Source: Xanthostigma xanthostigma (lineage: Eukaryota > Arthropoda > Insecta > Raphidioptera > Raphidiidae). Taken from it: DNA of 64,000 bases. How positions within the stretch are numbered: the stretch's first letter is position 1; each line of letters opens with the position of its first letter. This document shows positions 44,181 to 55,667 of the stretch, one piece after another. Below the pieces are notes generated by a model. The model was not told the origin of the DNA. It saw only the letters and a list, made by a program, of their open reading frames with translations, and did no database searches. The stretch is taken from positions 23,702,001 to 23,766,000 of the forward strand of contig OY754469.1 of the NCBI GenBank assembly GCA_963575645.1, in the 5' to 3' direction. The position numbers were made by a program, and so were the translations under genes.

Positions 44181-44655
44181 TCGCGTTCACATATTTTACA
44201 TCTTACCAAAATTTTGTTTCAATTCGCTTAGCTGTTTAATCTATATCGTGTTCACCGACAAACAGATTTTTTCAAAAAAATATGTTTTTTGACCCGGGAG
44301 ATTTTCAAACGAAAAAATATTTTAAAAGGTTGACTTGAATTAATACACTTCTTCACTTTTGGAGTTGGAGCGGTAAAAATTAATCTATCGTGTTATTTTA
44401 GAAAATCAACTAGTGACAATTCGCTGACCAGACATAATAACTCTGTACAAAGTAGACGTGTCAAATCTGTCGTTCCGTTTATCACTTCCGTTCATAGATG
44501 TCGACATTAATGCATACATTTGTATACCTAGTCACGGTGTGGGTATCTCGCGTGTCCAATCGCGGTGACCCATGAAATGTTCCCTGACACTTGCTTTAAT
44601 ATCTACTATGGCTTTACGCTCGTAATAAAGCTGTTGCCATGTGAAGTTTGTTTCA
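44181..44655. other. non-coding spacer
   Basis: No feature seen apart from generic AT-rich sequence. Confidence 0.4.
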
Positions 44656-44883
44656 TTACGCTTGAGCTCTGGCATAAATGACCGATTTCTGGAGAAATGT
44701 TGTCAGTTTAGTTAGTACTAAAACGTTGAGATACGTTCGTTTTAATATGTTTTTAATGTTATTAAGGTTAAACATCAAGAGTCTAAAAGTTCTATCAAAA
44801 TATGACAACACGGTATATCTCCAAATCAACTTGGCATCTGTATATCCGTTTTTTACAGCTTTTTTTCTCAAAGACATAGACAA
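44656..44883 (-). pseudogene. protein-like relic, unassigned
   Basis: A 75-codon minus frame (SLRKKAVKNGYTDAKLIWRY ... LLMFNLNNIKNILKRTYLNV) has a coding-like residue mix and mixed charged/hydrophobic periodicity. It resembles the style of LINE- or transposon-encoded C-termini, but I cannot place it in a family and no second motif lies nearby. The opposite strand also has a 69-codon frame. Chance is possible. Confidence 0.2.
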
Positions 44884-47104
44884 TTGAAATTCGGTATAAT
44901 TACAGAAAGTAGTGGCCTAGTCACAGACGTCTTCCTAACGATCTCATAAAATATAACCCAGAAAATTATAAAAAAATCAAATTTTTTCATTGTTAATTAA
45001 GAATAATGGCGATGAGGTTTACATTGAATGAACATTATTATCAGCATTGCATTGCACAAGACACTTTTTGATGTATTAAAAAAAACTAGAAAATTAATGA
45101 ATAATGACGAAAGTTCGTCGTGCATCCGATCGTTTATCTTTTGTGTAATTCAGACATTGAATATATTGACTCGTAAATGACATTAAAATTTGTAATCAGA
45201 TTTTTCTAATATTTTTCGCATACGTTATCCTTAGATTTCAGAGATTGGCAAAGTTGACACACACCCCTTCCCTAACATTCTTAAAAACAGAGTAGTATAA
45301 TTAATGTGCATTGGTTTCACACACATAACATTGGGTCCGCCGGCGCTGCTCATCGTGCGATATGTCACAGATCGTGATTTATTTATTTAATTTATCTTTC
45401 AATATGTGCCAGCGATGAGTCCGCGGATCCTCTCACTTATACTCATGGACTCCTAGGAGTTCACAGACTGCAGTTTAAAAAGCAATATTATAGTGGTTTA
45501 AAAATAAAAAAACGTGTGAAAATACGTCATGGTCCATCTAATCGGCGGCCATAGAGCACTCTTATTTGATCAGAAGGGGTCAATTGGGAAATAGATTTTA
45601 AACACAAGTAATTCTTAGCCTATATATTTTGTCTGCGAAATTCGTCTCCTATATATATATATTTTTTTTATTTATACCAACTTATCGGTGTTGATAAATA
45701 TGCTTGATGTTTTATCTTTAAATATTTTATTTCCATGACAGTGGATGAAATGTCTTTATGAAATCGATAAACATGTAAGAACATTAAAATTTTCGCCAAA
45801 ATTGAACATGCTGTACATTTGTCACAATTATTACCGAGGAGCTATTTAAAGAACAATCTTTTGTATGATGCGTCGTGACAAGGACCCGGTGACGTGGTCA
45901 CTAAAATGATGATGGGAGCATAGCGACCTTGTGTTCTGAAGATGTGTTCTTCTTTTCTAGACTTGCATTAATGTTAAGACCTTGCATATAGACGTAATAC
46001 CTTATACCATTTATAGCTAACACGCATGCAATTAGTGTATATCTAATGTGCACATAAACATGTAATTGCTACGCTATCAAAAACATTTGTTTAAAAGTAA
46101 TGCATTTGGGAATTAATCTTTCTTTGAAACGCTAAAAGTTTAAATATAGATAATTACATATGCTTTTTCTTGATTTATTATTTCACGGTTTGACCTGTCG
46201 TAGTCGATTGTACAAATGAGCAAAAAAATTCTCTACTTTTTCAAATTCCATGCCTAAAGCATAGAACCCTATTTATTAACTATTCTGTCTATTTGATCAC
46301 TTACCTCAAGTAGGTAGATGGTAAAAAAATTACCTTTTTGAAAATAGCCATGTAGAATATATAATAGACCAATTGCATTCCCGATCGCATTCGAAAATGT
46401 TTACCAACACGAAATTAATTGGTTAATTTATGTAGTCTTCACGATTACAATTAACAAGTCAGTTTAACCAAAACTGATCCAGTGGTTTCTAAGATATGCT
46501 GCAGGTATGGAATTCCCTTGGACTATACATACTAAGGAAATTGCATTCCAATCCCTTTACTATTATAGTTTTTTTAAATTGTTGGTAATGCTGCTCAGTC
46601 AAAGTGCACAACCTTTCAGTTTCAAGACTGGAAGAGCGCTAGTTATTTGGTAAATCTGAACTAAGAGGAATGAGTACGTATACTCCAACGGAATCCCTTG
46701 TGCACAAACGAAATTGGCATTTAAACTGATTTTTCTAAAACGCTAGATAATTATTTGAACACGGATTAATAACTTTCCATATTAAAAAATGTTAAAATAC
46801 GATTTCTATATAAATTCAAATTGAAACAATGATAAAACAGGATGGAGATGATTCAATTAATGACCTCAGAACTTGTTCCGATACAGATTTTGGAAATGCA
46901 CCCGGTTGATGCTGACATTTGTTGAACTATGATTTGTTTTTCAATTATTTTCTCGTAATCGATTGTTCAAACTGTACATGTGACACAATTTCGTGATTTA
47001 TTACATTTCAAAAAAATATTTTTATTGTTCCATCAACGTTTAAAAAATGAATGTATAGGATTAGAATTAGAGAAGTAGGGACCAAAAGGTAAATTGCAAA
47101 CAAT
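44884..47104. other. long AT-rich stretch
   Basis: No gene, tRNA or repeat boundary recognised. There are (TA)n-like runs near 45650-45665. Nothing else to annotate. Confidence 0.45.
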
Positions 47105-47610
47105 AAGGTCTATTGTGTTCTCCTAATATATTCCATCGGTTTTTTTGGAATCTCAGACTATTCACATCTAGTATCTTACTCAAACTAACGTCTTTAAAAT
47201 TCTTTGGTAACATTGATGTATCATTCAAAGTTCTTTTTCTCTGCGATAGCCTCGCACTTAATATCGATTTCTTCTACTTCTTTGCATTTGCTGGCGAGTG
47301 CGTTGTTGGAAATACCCAAATTGTGCAAGTGTTAGTTAAGATGATAATGTCCGGTTAATATCCCAGTTATAGTTCTTAAGTTATGTCTACTAAACTTTAG
47401 TGCTTCTAGTTCTTTTCCTTAAATGTTCTTTTATAAATGCTTTTGAGTGTGTTTGCGCTGGAATTTTAGTCCAGTACAATTTGCGTTGTCCCGTGAGCCA
47501 ACCAGACCGCCTGCTTAACTGTTGTTGCTCTAGCAAGTGTTACAGGTTCTGCTAAAATTTCTTTTCTGCAATTTCATTACTTCCCGAAGTAACATTTTCG
47601 GAAGTTTTTC
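47105..47610 (-). mobile_element. decayed LINE RNase H domain and C-terminus
   Basis: On the minus strand one frame reads GNEIAEKKF near 47560-47585, matching the 'GNE.AD.LA' motif of RNase H. Another reads TGILTGHYHLN, a TAA stop, then HLHNLGISNNALASKCKEVE near 47260-47370, the typical 'LTGH..LN.HL..LGI.....CRKC..E.ET..H....C' tail of RNase H-bearing LINEs, with a further KCEAIAEKKNFE. The domain is broken into several frames and the Cys/His knuckle is eroded. It is clearly older than the LINE at 29851-30761 and from a different family. Confidence 0.65.
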
Positions 47611-47639
47611 TCCATTTAGCTAAACTTACCTTGAGATCA

Positions 47640-47765
47640 TATAATTACAGTTTTCATACATCAGGAGCAGTCTGATGTCGAATTCAAACTCCCTGTCATT
47701 TAGAACATTAGATTGTACTCACACAAAAGCAAATGCTTGTTCTATATAGAAAAAAGATCGTTTTT
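47640..47765 (-). repeat. second copy of the 1.25-kb repeat
   Basis: The reverse complement matches 1248-1372 across 'gcttttgtgtgagtacaat', 'cagggagttt' and 'gtaattatatga'. It lies just upstream (in minus-strand terms) of the LINE relic at 47105-47610 and may belong to it. Confidence 0.55.
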
Positions 47766-48535
47766 CATGCTAAATTTTCATCAAATACGTATAAGATCAT
47801 TGTTTCGAAGTGGTAACTACAAAAAACGATGTTATATACATGTATATACAGTTTAATAAAAATGTCATTTCAATCGATCGATTATTTTTTGACCAGGATC
47901 AATTTTTTGATTTTCATAATCTAAGGCCATTGTTAAATCAGATTTTATGACAATGCTTTCCGCAACTGAGCACTAGGCTTTTTTTATACTTCGTGAGAAC
48001 TTTTGGATAAATGTTAATTTATGTAACGGTTTATGTCCACACATGTTATCATATTTCTATTTTTTGGACCGAAATCCAATTGCTATTTTGACCACTTTTC
48101 AGAATAGAATACGAGAACTTAGTTTTGTAAATATAGATGAATCATGGAAACGCCGTGCCTAAACCCTCGGGTATTTTTAAGTCAAATAGATTACTCCGAC
48201 GCTTATTTTGTTAAAATCTTTAAAGGTTTAATGTTTCCCTTAACAAAACCTTAAAAACAATTCTTAATTAAACATCAATATTCTTACGGTGAATTTGTTG
48301 AGATTCATTTAGGTAACTCGTTAGAGATTTGTCTGTAGAAATGTTTCTGAATCTAAGGACATTAGTTAAACGTCACTGGACACTCACACAGTCGGCATGT
48401 CAGGTGACGGGGCATTCGCTGATCAATGATGATGGGACGACATTCATCACCTCACTCCATGCTCCACCGACCGCCCTATCAGGATGATTTCAACCGCATC
48501 ATTGCGCTGCCGCTGCTTAATCTAATTTGTCACAT
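47766..48535. other. non-coding stretch
   Basis: AT-rich at first. From about 48370 it becomes GC-richer ('cagtcggcatgtcaggtgac', 'catgctccaccgaccgccc') leading up to the TATA-like element at 48544. No gene recognised. Confidence 0.35.
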
Positions 48536-48543
48536 TTACGGCA

Positions 48544-48590
48544 TATAAATAGCATTTTCGCACCCCCGCGTTGACTGTTCATTTCAAACA
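48544..48590 (+). promoter_or_regulatory. candidate TATA-box core promoter
   Basis: TATAAATAG (48544-48552) is a strong TATA box. 'ttcatttc' at 48578-48585 contains TCATTT, an arthropod initiator match, about 37 nt downstream of the first T, slightly longer than the usual spacing. The preceding 170 nt are GC-richer than the surroundings. No convincing coding frame follows: the first ATGs give a 14-codon frame, and an unassigned 64-codon frame lies at 48652-48846. Chance TATA matches are common in AT-rich DNA. Confidence 0.25.
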
Positions 48591-49245
48591 GTCGTACATT
48601 ATTATCGACTATGCAGATGAGTATTTTGACAAAAAAAATGCATAGTGGGATTTGACGTGTAGGCGGAACTTATTTATGGCGTTGTCAAATGTAGTTTACG
48701 TTTTTGTACGTAAATGCGGTTTGTATGGTACGAGTTGTGCATTATGGAAAAAAATGAGATTTAACAGTCACACGAGTCATGAGAGAGTTACGTTCGAGAA
48801 ACATACTTTCTCCATTTTTTGCACATACTTCCTATTAAATAACTGATTTTCACATCATAAGTATTTTACAATATATTTGCAATCTATTTGTTTACGAAAA
48901 CTAGGCTTACTTTGCTATCTCTGTTTCTCTATATTGTTAAATTTATGATAACTGACAAATCGCTTTTAAAAATTAGGTACCGTTGAATTGGTATAAGATA
49001 ACAATTATTTTGTACTGCCCTATCACTGGCATTGCCAATTTGGACAGGAAACATTACATTATTAAGCATTATATTTATAACATAATTGGTATTATATGTC
49101 TCAAAAGATAATAAACAAATAAAAATTTGCTTTTGATCATGTCACTAATGTCATTTTACTATCGCTGTACATTGTACAGGCATCAAAACTAGCTTATTTA
49201 TAGGGTTGTGCGCAAAAATGTCTTTTCTTATCAATCTAATTATAG
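48591..49245. other. non-coding stretch
   Basis: Holds the unassigned 64-codon plus frame 48652-48846 with two Cys and no signature; otherwise AT-rich and featureless. Confidence 0.35.
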
Positions 49246-49248
49246 TTA

Positions 49249-50257
49249 GGGCCGCGGTGACAAAAGTGCCTTGCAACTCCCAAACGGATGAGAAGCACGT
49301 TTTTGTATAGTTCGAGTGTCGTTCTCGAAATCCGTGTTGTCGAGTAGGGGTCTGGCGTTCGGCGTTGAGCGGCTATAGTATTTTTTCCGAATTTTGCCCA
49401 GCGGTTCCAAAAATCATTTCCCAAACGGATGAAAATTACTGGAGGACATCTACGCAAACCCCCAATTACCGGAAAAATATTTTCATCCGATTTGATCCTT
49501 GCCGTTGCCTGCAGTACAATTAAATGGACCCAGACACCGAAATGAAAAAAATCATCAGCCGCATGCATGCAACCGGACTGATATCAATGGTTATTATTTA
49601 TGTTATTAGAAAAAAAAGTTTTCATCCAAAATGCGCCTGGCTAAACTATGCCTTTCTACATTAAAGATCCTGCAGTTTCCCGTGATAATGAATATATCGG
49701 AGCATTATTATGGATGATCTGGACTTGACCGCAACAAATTTGGATGAAAATAATTTTTCGATTATCTGTAGGTGTCAAAGAACCTGTGGGCAAATTTTCA
49801 TCCATTTTGGAATTACTTTATCAAATTTGGCCCATTTAAATTTTGGAAAATTGTTACAAAGCGATCGCGATACATAGAAAAAAAAAATTTTTTTACATAT
49901 TCTCAGACACGAACTATATCTCCCTGCCAAATTTCAAGTTCAAATGAGGAAATTTTTTTCTCCCCCTTTTTCCATTTTTTTTAGAGCTTCTGGAAGAGCT
50001 CTTTGCAAATATCAAATCGGATGAAAATATTTTTCCGGTAATTGGGGGTTTGCGTAGATGCCCTCCAGTAATTTTCATCCGTTTGTGAAATGATTTTTGG
50101 AACCGCTGGGCAAAATTCGGAAAAAATACTATAGCCGCACAACGCCGAACGCCAGACCCCTACTCGACAACACGGATTTCGAGAACGACACTCGAACTAT
50201 ACAAAAACGTGCTTCTCATCAATTTGGGAGTTGCAAGGCACTTTTGTCACCGCGGCC
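49249..50257. mobile_element. foldback element with TTA duplication, CGGATGAAAAT word (1.0 kb)
   Basis: Ends GGGCCGCGGTGACAAAAGTG and its inverse are flanked by TTA (49246-49248 and 50258-50260), as in PIF/Harbinger elements. Arms 49249-49497 and 50013-50257 pair at an estimated 96-97 percent; the 515-nt middle is not paired. CATCCG or its inverse occurs five times and near variants (catcca, ggatga) four more, often as 'cggatgaaaat'. The arms carry mirror-image frames. No transposase is present. The CATCCGATTTG word is shared with the element at 34715-35899. Confidence 0.8.
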
Positions 50258-51065
50258 TTAACGATATGATTACTTTTTTGTTTTCAGTGCACTTCAGTTG
50301 ATTTTTCTCATCACCGATTTTGAAATTTTATAACGTAATTAAATATTTGATTTTTCGAGTTTTGTATTTTTACATGAGAAACGCAGTTTAGATAGTTTTG
50401 GCTACAAAATACAAAAATATAGTTCAGCACTATACAATATACGAAAGAATTTTTTTTTTTTTAGCTGTGCCCACAAATAGATTTTATTGAATATAAAAGT
50501 TTGAGAGTGCTACACAATCATTACATTTTTCTTTTAGCAGTTTTAAATATTTAAAAAAATGCATCAATGCTATTTATTATCCCCAGCAATTCTAAAAAGA
50601 AAACAAAATCAAAACTTTGCTATATTAAATTCATTGACATATTTTATCATGTTTTATAATGAAGGATAGAATATATTCCCACCGATTGAGAAACGATCGA
50701 TGATTTGAATTCAGGTCGAGGAAAGTAGAGTGTGTAGCAACATGCGTAAATAATTATCCTTAATAATTAATCGAAAATATCCAGCTTTCCCATAGGTGTC
50801 ACCCTTTGTAGATTTATTTATTAAGAGTTGATGTGTAAATTCGTTGAAAAATTGACTAAATTAATTTAAATGACATTTGTGAAAGGAATTTCAAATTGAC
50901 ATTTGAAAGGTTAATTAATTAAATCGTTTTATTTTAATAGGCAAGTATTAAAATTCAGATTTATTTCAATATCCGATTTCAAGAATTGGCAGTTTGTAAA
51001 TCGTACACATAATATAATAATCAAATAAATAAAAAAAAAAAAAATAAACCAAGTTTTTAAAATAA
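50258..51065. other. AT-rich spacer
   Basis: Contains T and A runs (about 50450-50462 and 51028-51046). Nothing recognised. Confidence 0.45.
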
Positions 51066-51252
51066 CTAAAAAATATAAAATAATGTTTTAACTTGAAGAA
51101 TTTGAAACGAAAAACGTGGGGCGCATGTGATAATTATATAAGAAGTGTAGAGAGGAATGAAAAATCTATTTATGAGATAAAACGAAAAATGCGCCCCACG
51201 TTTTTCCTTTCAAATCCTACAAGTTAAAAAAAATATTTATATTTTGTAGCTG
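51066..51252. repeat. palindrome with GTGGGGCGC apex, second family member
   Basis: Arms about 51066-51127 and 51193-51252 pair with several mismatches: 'acttgaagaatttgaaacg' and 'aaaaacgtggggcgca' with their inverses. The loop of about 65 nt is unique. The apex word matches that of 25587-25800 (aaaagcgt.gggcgct). Confidence 0.65.
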
Positions 51253-51309
51253 GTTTTTTTAGTAAATAAAACATGGTAAAAACAAAAATGCATCGTAAAA
51301 AAACAAAAA

Positions 51310-51395
51310 TATTATATGGCCCATGGGGCGTTTGAACCTGCGACCTTCGCGTTGTTTCCACAACTAACTGAGCTACGACCGATGTTTGCAAGGCG
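51310..51395 (-). mobile_element. tRNA-derived SINE head
   Basis: On the minus strand 'cggtcgtagctcagttagt' is a near-consensus A box and 'gcaggttcaaacgcc' a B box. The anticodon-arm region 'gttgtggaaacaac' folds but not as a tRNA anticodon loop, and the acceptor stem does not pair. It lies right beside the palindrome at 51066-51252 and may be part of the same composite. Confidence 0.55.
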
Positions 51396-52548
51396 ACGTG
51401 CAACGGCAAATAAGTAAAAATGATTTAGGTACCTATATGTATTTTTTAAAATTTATTTATTTCTTTCATTATTTTAGTATTTTCTCGTATTGTCATTTAA
51501 TTCTGAGGTATGTTAAAAATTTCAAGTCTCTATCTCATCAGGAAGTTAGTTTAAAATCAATTACAAAATTCCACCCGGACAGACATACACGTAAATCGAG
51601 TTAATATAAACCTGGTAAAATAGCTGATTTTCATGTCTGTATATCGGTAGTAAAGTGACCCGTTTCGCACTAGTGTGTAAATTGAAACAAATGTTGTCAT
51701 GCTACCGTTCCCATAGAAAAAGTATAAAATTTCAACGCAGCCTACAAATTAGAAGTGAACTTGCTCCAAATTGAAGTCAAAAACTTTGAAAATTTGCTGA
51801 AAATCAGCTATTTTATAGAAGGTAATACAAATACTATAATATATGTCTCTCGTGCGTGATGATATTATGGCTCATGTGACTTTTAAAACTCGCTGACCCT
51901 CGTTTTTATTATAATGTTACATTCGTCGTAATATATAAGTATGTCATCACGCACTAGAAACATAACCTAGTATATGGTGCGACAGAGGAAATGACGACTT
52001 CCAAATTTAATTTGTTGGCCATCTATACAGATTTGAATAATAGGGAAATGGTCTCACCCCACAAGTATTAGATTTCACAATTGACCAAGAATATATTATC
52101 CATTGTATTTTTGGATTGCCGCTTAAGAAAATTATTTTTTTATGTGAAACGGCATGACGCTCTCTCATGCCGTCATGCCCCCCTCTACGCTACCGCTTTT
52201 GACTCCCTTGTTTAAGCGCGTGTATACTAAACACTTCATTGCTTCTCTGTGTGAGCTGTGTAGTGCGTGTACCTTTTTTAGCATGGGTAAATAACAATTC
52301 CTGTGCGTTGTGATATATTGGTGAGTTACATGACAGGGCGAAATTTCGCTTAAATTTCTGTTTCACATTTGCCAGGCGTCCCACGACGGCTATTTATTTT
52401 TTAATGAAAAATCGCTCGGCAAATTTGTCTAAATCGATTTTATAATATTTTTTTTGGGTCGCCATTTTGCAATGTTCTGCATGATTTTCATAAAAACCAA
52501 GTCTTATCATTGTGACCTACTCGTACTCTGTGTATATTATGTATTAGG
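51396..52548. other. non-coding stretch
   Basis: 'atggctcatgtgacttttaaaa' and 'gatgatattatggctcatg' text around 51850-51960 includes the opposed words 'gtctctcgtgcgtgatga' / 'tcatcacgcactagaaac', an imperfect inverted pair. No gene recognised. Confidence 0.35.
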
Positions 52549-52935
52549 TACTAGAGATCCGTCCCGGTTTCACCCGGGTGCAAATTAATAAATGGGGAGG
52601 GAGAAATATGTACGTAAGTTCATCTTAGTTTACCGAAATGAATGTTGTGTCCAGATTTCATTATGATCGCACTTACTGTTCAAAAGTTTTTAGTCAGAGT
52701 GCCCGTCGGCAAAAATTTTACTGACAAATACTCTCCCCAAACTTTGTATATGGCTTCATTAGACCTAGTCTGACACCTATTTCCTCTATGACTTTTTTTG
52801 ATTTTGGGGCGTTTTCCCTCTAAACTTTCCGAAACATATCGTTTTGACGACATGTAAAAATGTATAGATACTGTTTGTTTTTTAATTGGATAGCTTAAAA
52901 ACTTCAACTAAAATGCTAAAATAATTTTCTCTGAC
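52549..52935 (+). repeat. lepidopteran dispersed element with 'cccggtttcacccgggtgc' head
   Basis: 'tactagagatccgtcccggt' and 'cacccgggtgcaa' form the usual opening of this class of lepidopteran elements. 'ccaaactttgtatatggctt' and 'ctagtctgacacctatttcc' follow in the usual order. A minus-strand frame over it is incidental. The 3' part runs into the palindrome at 52939. Confidence 0.5.
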
Positions 52936-52938
52936 AAA

Positions 52939-53020
52939 TAACATGAACAATTTAAAATGTCTGACACCTCGAATATGTCGACATATTCGAGGTGTCAGAC
53001 ATTTTAAATGGTTCATGTTA
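52939..53020. repeat. 82-bp near-perfect palindrome, no loop
   Basis: Two 41-nt arms meet at GTCGAC (52977-52982) with a single mismatch: 'taacatgaac' to 'cgaatatgtc' and its inverse. The flanking 'gtctgacacct' word also occurs at about 52769-52779. Confidence 0.9.
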
Positions 53021-53100
53021 CCCACGAACTTATACTTACTTACTACTTACTTACCCACGAACTAGTAACAAAAAAAAATAATTAACAAAATTTGACTCAC

Positions 53101-53142
53101 CTCTCCAAAAGGTTCGCTATCACTATTCCATTTCCATACGGC
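53101..53142 (-). CDS. candidate 42-nt microexon
   Basis: On the minus strand an acceptor-like 'ttatattttgtag' is followed by 42 nt and then GAG|GTGAGTC, a consensus donor. The segment is divisible by three. In phase 0 it reads AVWKWNSDSEPFGE; another phase reads PYGNGIVIANLLE, and the third has a stop. The phase-0 pattern VW.W....PFG resembles the short repeat of Rhs/YD proteins, but 14 residues are too few to assign. It lies in sequence free of recognised repeats. If real, most of this window is intron of a minus-strand gene. Confidence 0.25.
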
Positions 53143-53583
53143 CTACAAAATATAATCGATCCGGAATCTCGACTGTCTTAAACGTTTGATAATAATGTTT
53201 GGTAACTACTGCATGGAAGATCAAGAGAGCTGGGCCTGTGAAATTGATAATTCCCCTATTATGTAATATGATCTATATTTATTTATAGGTCTATAAACCA
53301 TCTGATACATTAATGCATTGTTTGCATGTTCACTTTTGAAACTTTTAGAAAATTGAACATGGAATGTTCGCAGACACATCTTAATACCTATTTTATGTCT
53401 TATCGCTAACAGAACTTATTATGATCTTGAAAAAAGTAATATACATTATATACATATTACATATATATCTACGTATACTTGATGTAACGAAACATTAGTA
53501 CAGCAATGGTTTTTAATGCTAGGACATAAAAAATACTTTTATTCGATAACAAATGGGTTTTATTTTTGTCCCGAAGCGTAATT
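53143..53583. other. non-coding spacer
   Basis: Unique AT-rich sequence with (TA)-rich words near 53445-53470; nothing recognised. Confidence 0.4.
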
Positions 53584-54193
53584 TCTTTTGACGTGATAAC
53601 GTCTTATAAATTGATGAATCACCAATCTTATAAATTGATAAAACACCGGCTGCATGCACGAAAAAGTGTAACGTTCCTAACGTTCGTAACGCGTAACGTT
53701 CCGCCTGACCCTGTGCGTGCTTTTCTCGAAAACGGCCCTAACGATTTGGATGAAATTTACTGAAAAGGGATTTTGGGGGGCAAAAAATCGTTTTGGCTAG
53801 GTCTCATCTCTCGAAAAAATCGTTTTCTTACAAATTTTATCATTATAAAAATCAATTTTTTGACGTATGAAAATACTTAAATATTGTAAGTAGGTTTTGG
53901 TATTTTATATTACTTATAAACAGTGAAACAATTGTTTTATAAATATTATGACAGCTAATCTTTGAGACTTAAAATAAATACGAAAGAAAGAAAGTTAAAA
54001 AAAACAATTATATTATATGGTGAGTACCTAATTTAAATAAATAAAATTAACCTAAATTTGAAGCGAAAGATGCAATATCATAGATTCGAATTATTATAAT
54101 TATTATATGTAGAATTTAGGTTATGTATTACGGAATACGTTATCACGTAAAACTATCGTCCGTAAACCGACTTTACAGACAACCAATTTTTTT
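53584..54193 (+). mobile_element. GTGATAACGT-family non-autonomous element, copy 3
   Basis: Same structure and orientation as 15614-16197: 'ttttgacgtgataacgtc' start, 'cattaatttatttaaataaa'-like AT middle, end 'gtaaaccgactttacagac'. It carries an extra 'gtaacgcgtaacgttccg' relative to copy 2. The strong similarity between the two copies, 38 kb apart, indicates fairly recent spread. Confidence 0.8.
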
Positions 54194-55667
54194 GATAAAT
54201 TTGAGTAAATTGAAAAAAGTTTTTAGACGGTTTCGACAGGAATCGGCTGATGACATTTGACAATAAGTTTAAAGTCAGCGTTTATTTTGTCTGAATTTAA
54301 AATATGAATGACAAAAAAATTTAGATTTATATTTTAAAAAATATTCCCTATCATTTTTTTATATTGATTAAAAATCAAATTACAAAGATTATATTATAAC
54401 GAAATTTTTGTGTAAATAGTTTTTGATTTAACAAAGATCTAATATTGATTTTCACTAAACATTGCTTGATAAAGGTTAAATAGTTCTCGTAGCTAGACAA
54501 AATGTGCACTTATTTAGATAAGTTGTTACGAAACCCAACCTTAACTTTTTTCAAAGAAAGATGTATAAGTCTCCAGAGGGTCGCAAAGTGTCCAAAAAAC
54601 ATTAATTGGAAAAAGATGAAGAACTGTTACTTTTAGGGCGAATAAGGTCGTTATTAATCTGAAATATGGAAACATTTCGTATATAACTGCAGAGCTAAAT
54701 CGGATAAAAAGTAGCCTCGTGGCGTCGCGTCGCTTTTAAAACTGTAAAATATGTTTTTTTAAGCTTTCAAAATAGTTTAAATGTAATGAATAACAAATAC
54801 AACATTTCGTTGATGAGCTGCTTTGACGGCCGTCTAAAATTCACAGTATACCATACTTCAATGCTTTTAAAATAATCTCTGAAAGCTCTAAATTTTATCG
54901 TTGGTGGTTCAACAAACAGCAGTTTTATGGGAATGTAACATTTTTGTAGTTAAAAATAGTAATTGGGATTAACGATGCATATTATTAACTTTTCAGTTTT
55001 TTTTTTGCAGTAATTACAAAATTAAATGTCGCGTAACGCATGTGGTTGTCACACGCTAAATGTCATAATTATCTTGATAATTAACTGACAGAATTATTTA
55101 ATATAGATAACGTAACAGTGTTGCAGTGTCTGCATAATATTATGTTATATAGATGTGATGTGCCAGGCAAGTTTATTGTAGTGTAACTAAATGAGGCAAA
55201 TAAATTATTTCCATTACGGCATTAGTGGGGCTATTTTAAATGTTAATTGAAACAGGCATGAAACTCGTATCTCCACTAAAGGTACATGGCGTTCATTAAA
55301 TATGTATCATGAATATTGCACAAGCTTAAGAAATTTAAAACAGTACGAATTGATAAAAGGATGATACCTAATATGAAGTAAATTTGAAATGAAAATTCCT
55401 GTGCAAATAGTTGTTACAGTTTATATCAAGTGGTAATATCACATTTTTGAACAATAATTGATCCTTGTATAAGCTTGAGTGCAGTTGGAGTTTTTCCTGC
55501 ACCCAATTTAATTTATCTATTTAACTTAAGTTTCAAAGTACATACAATTATGCAGTCATCAGGAAGCTGCAGAATTCCGTTATCCACGAATTGAGATCGA
55601 GAGAGGCCGCGGATACAGCTAGTAAATAAATAAGCTAAATTTTTCGTCATGGGTAATATTTCTATCT
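54194..55667. other. segment between two inverted family members
   Basis: This 1.47-kb AT-rich stretch lies between copy 3 (+) and copy 4 (-) of the GTGATAACGT family. It has no frame or motif I recognise. The arrangement could be two independent insertions. Confidence 0.4.

Noticed and set aside
51310-51395. Functional tRNA gene on the minus strand
   Set aside because: Acceptor stem unpaired and no 7-nt anticodon loop; SINE head more likely.
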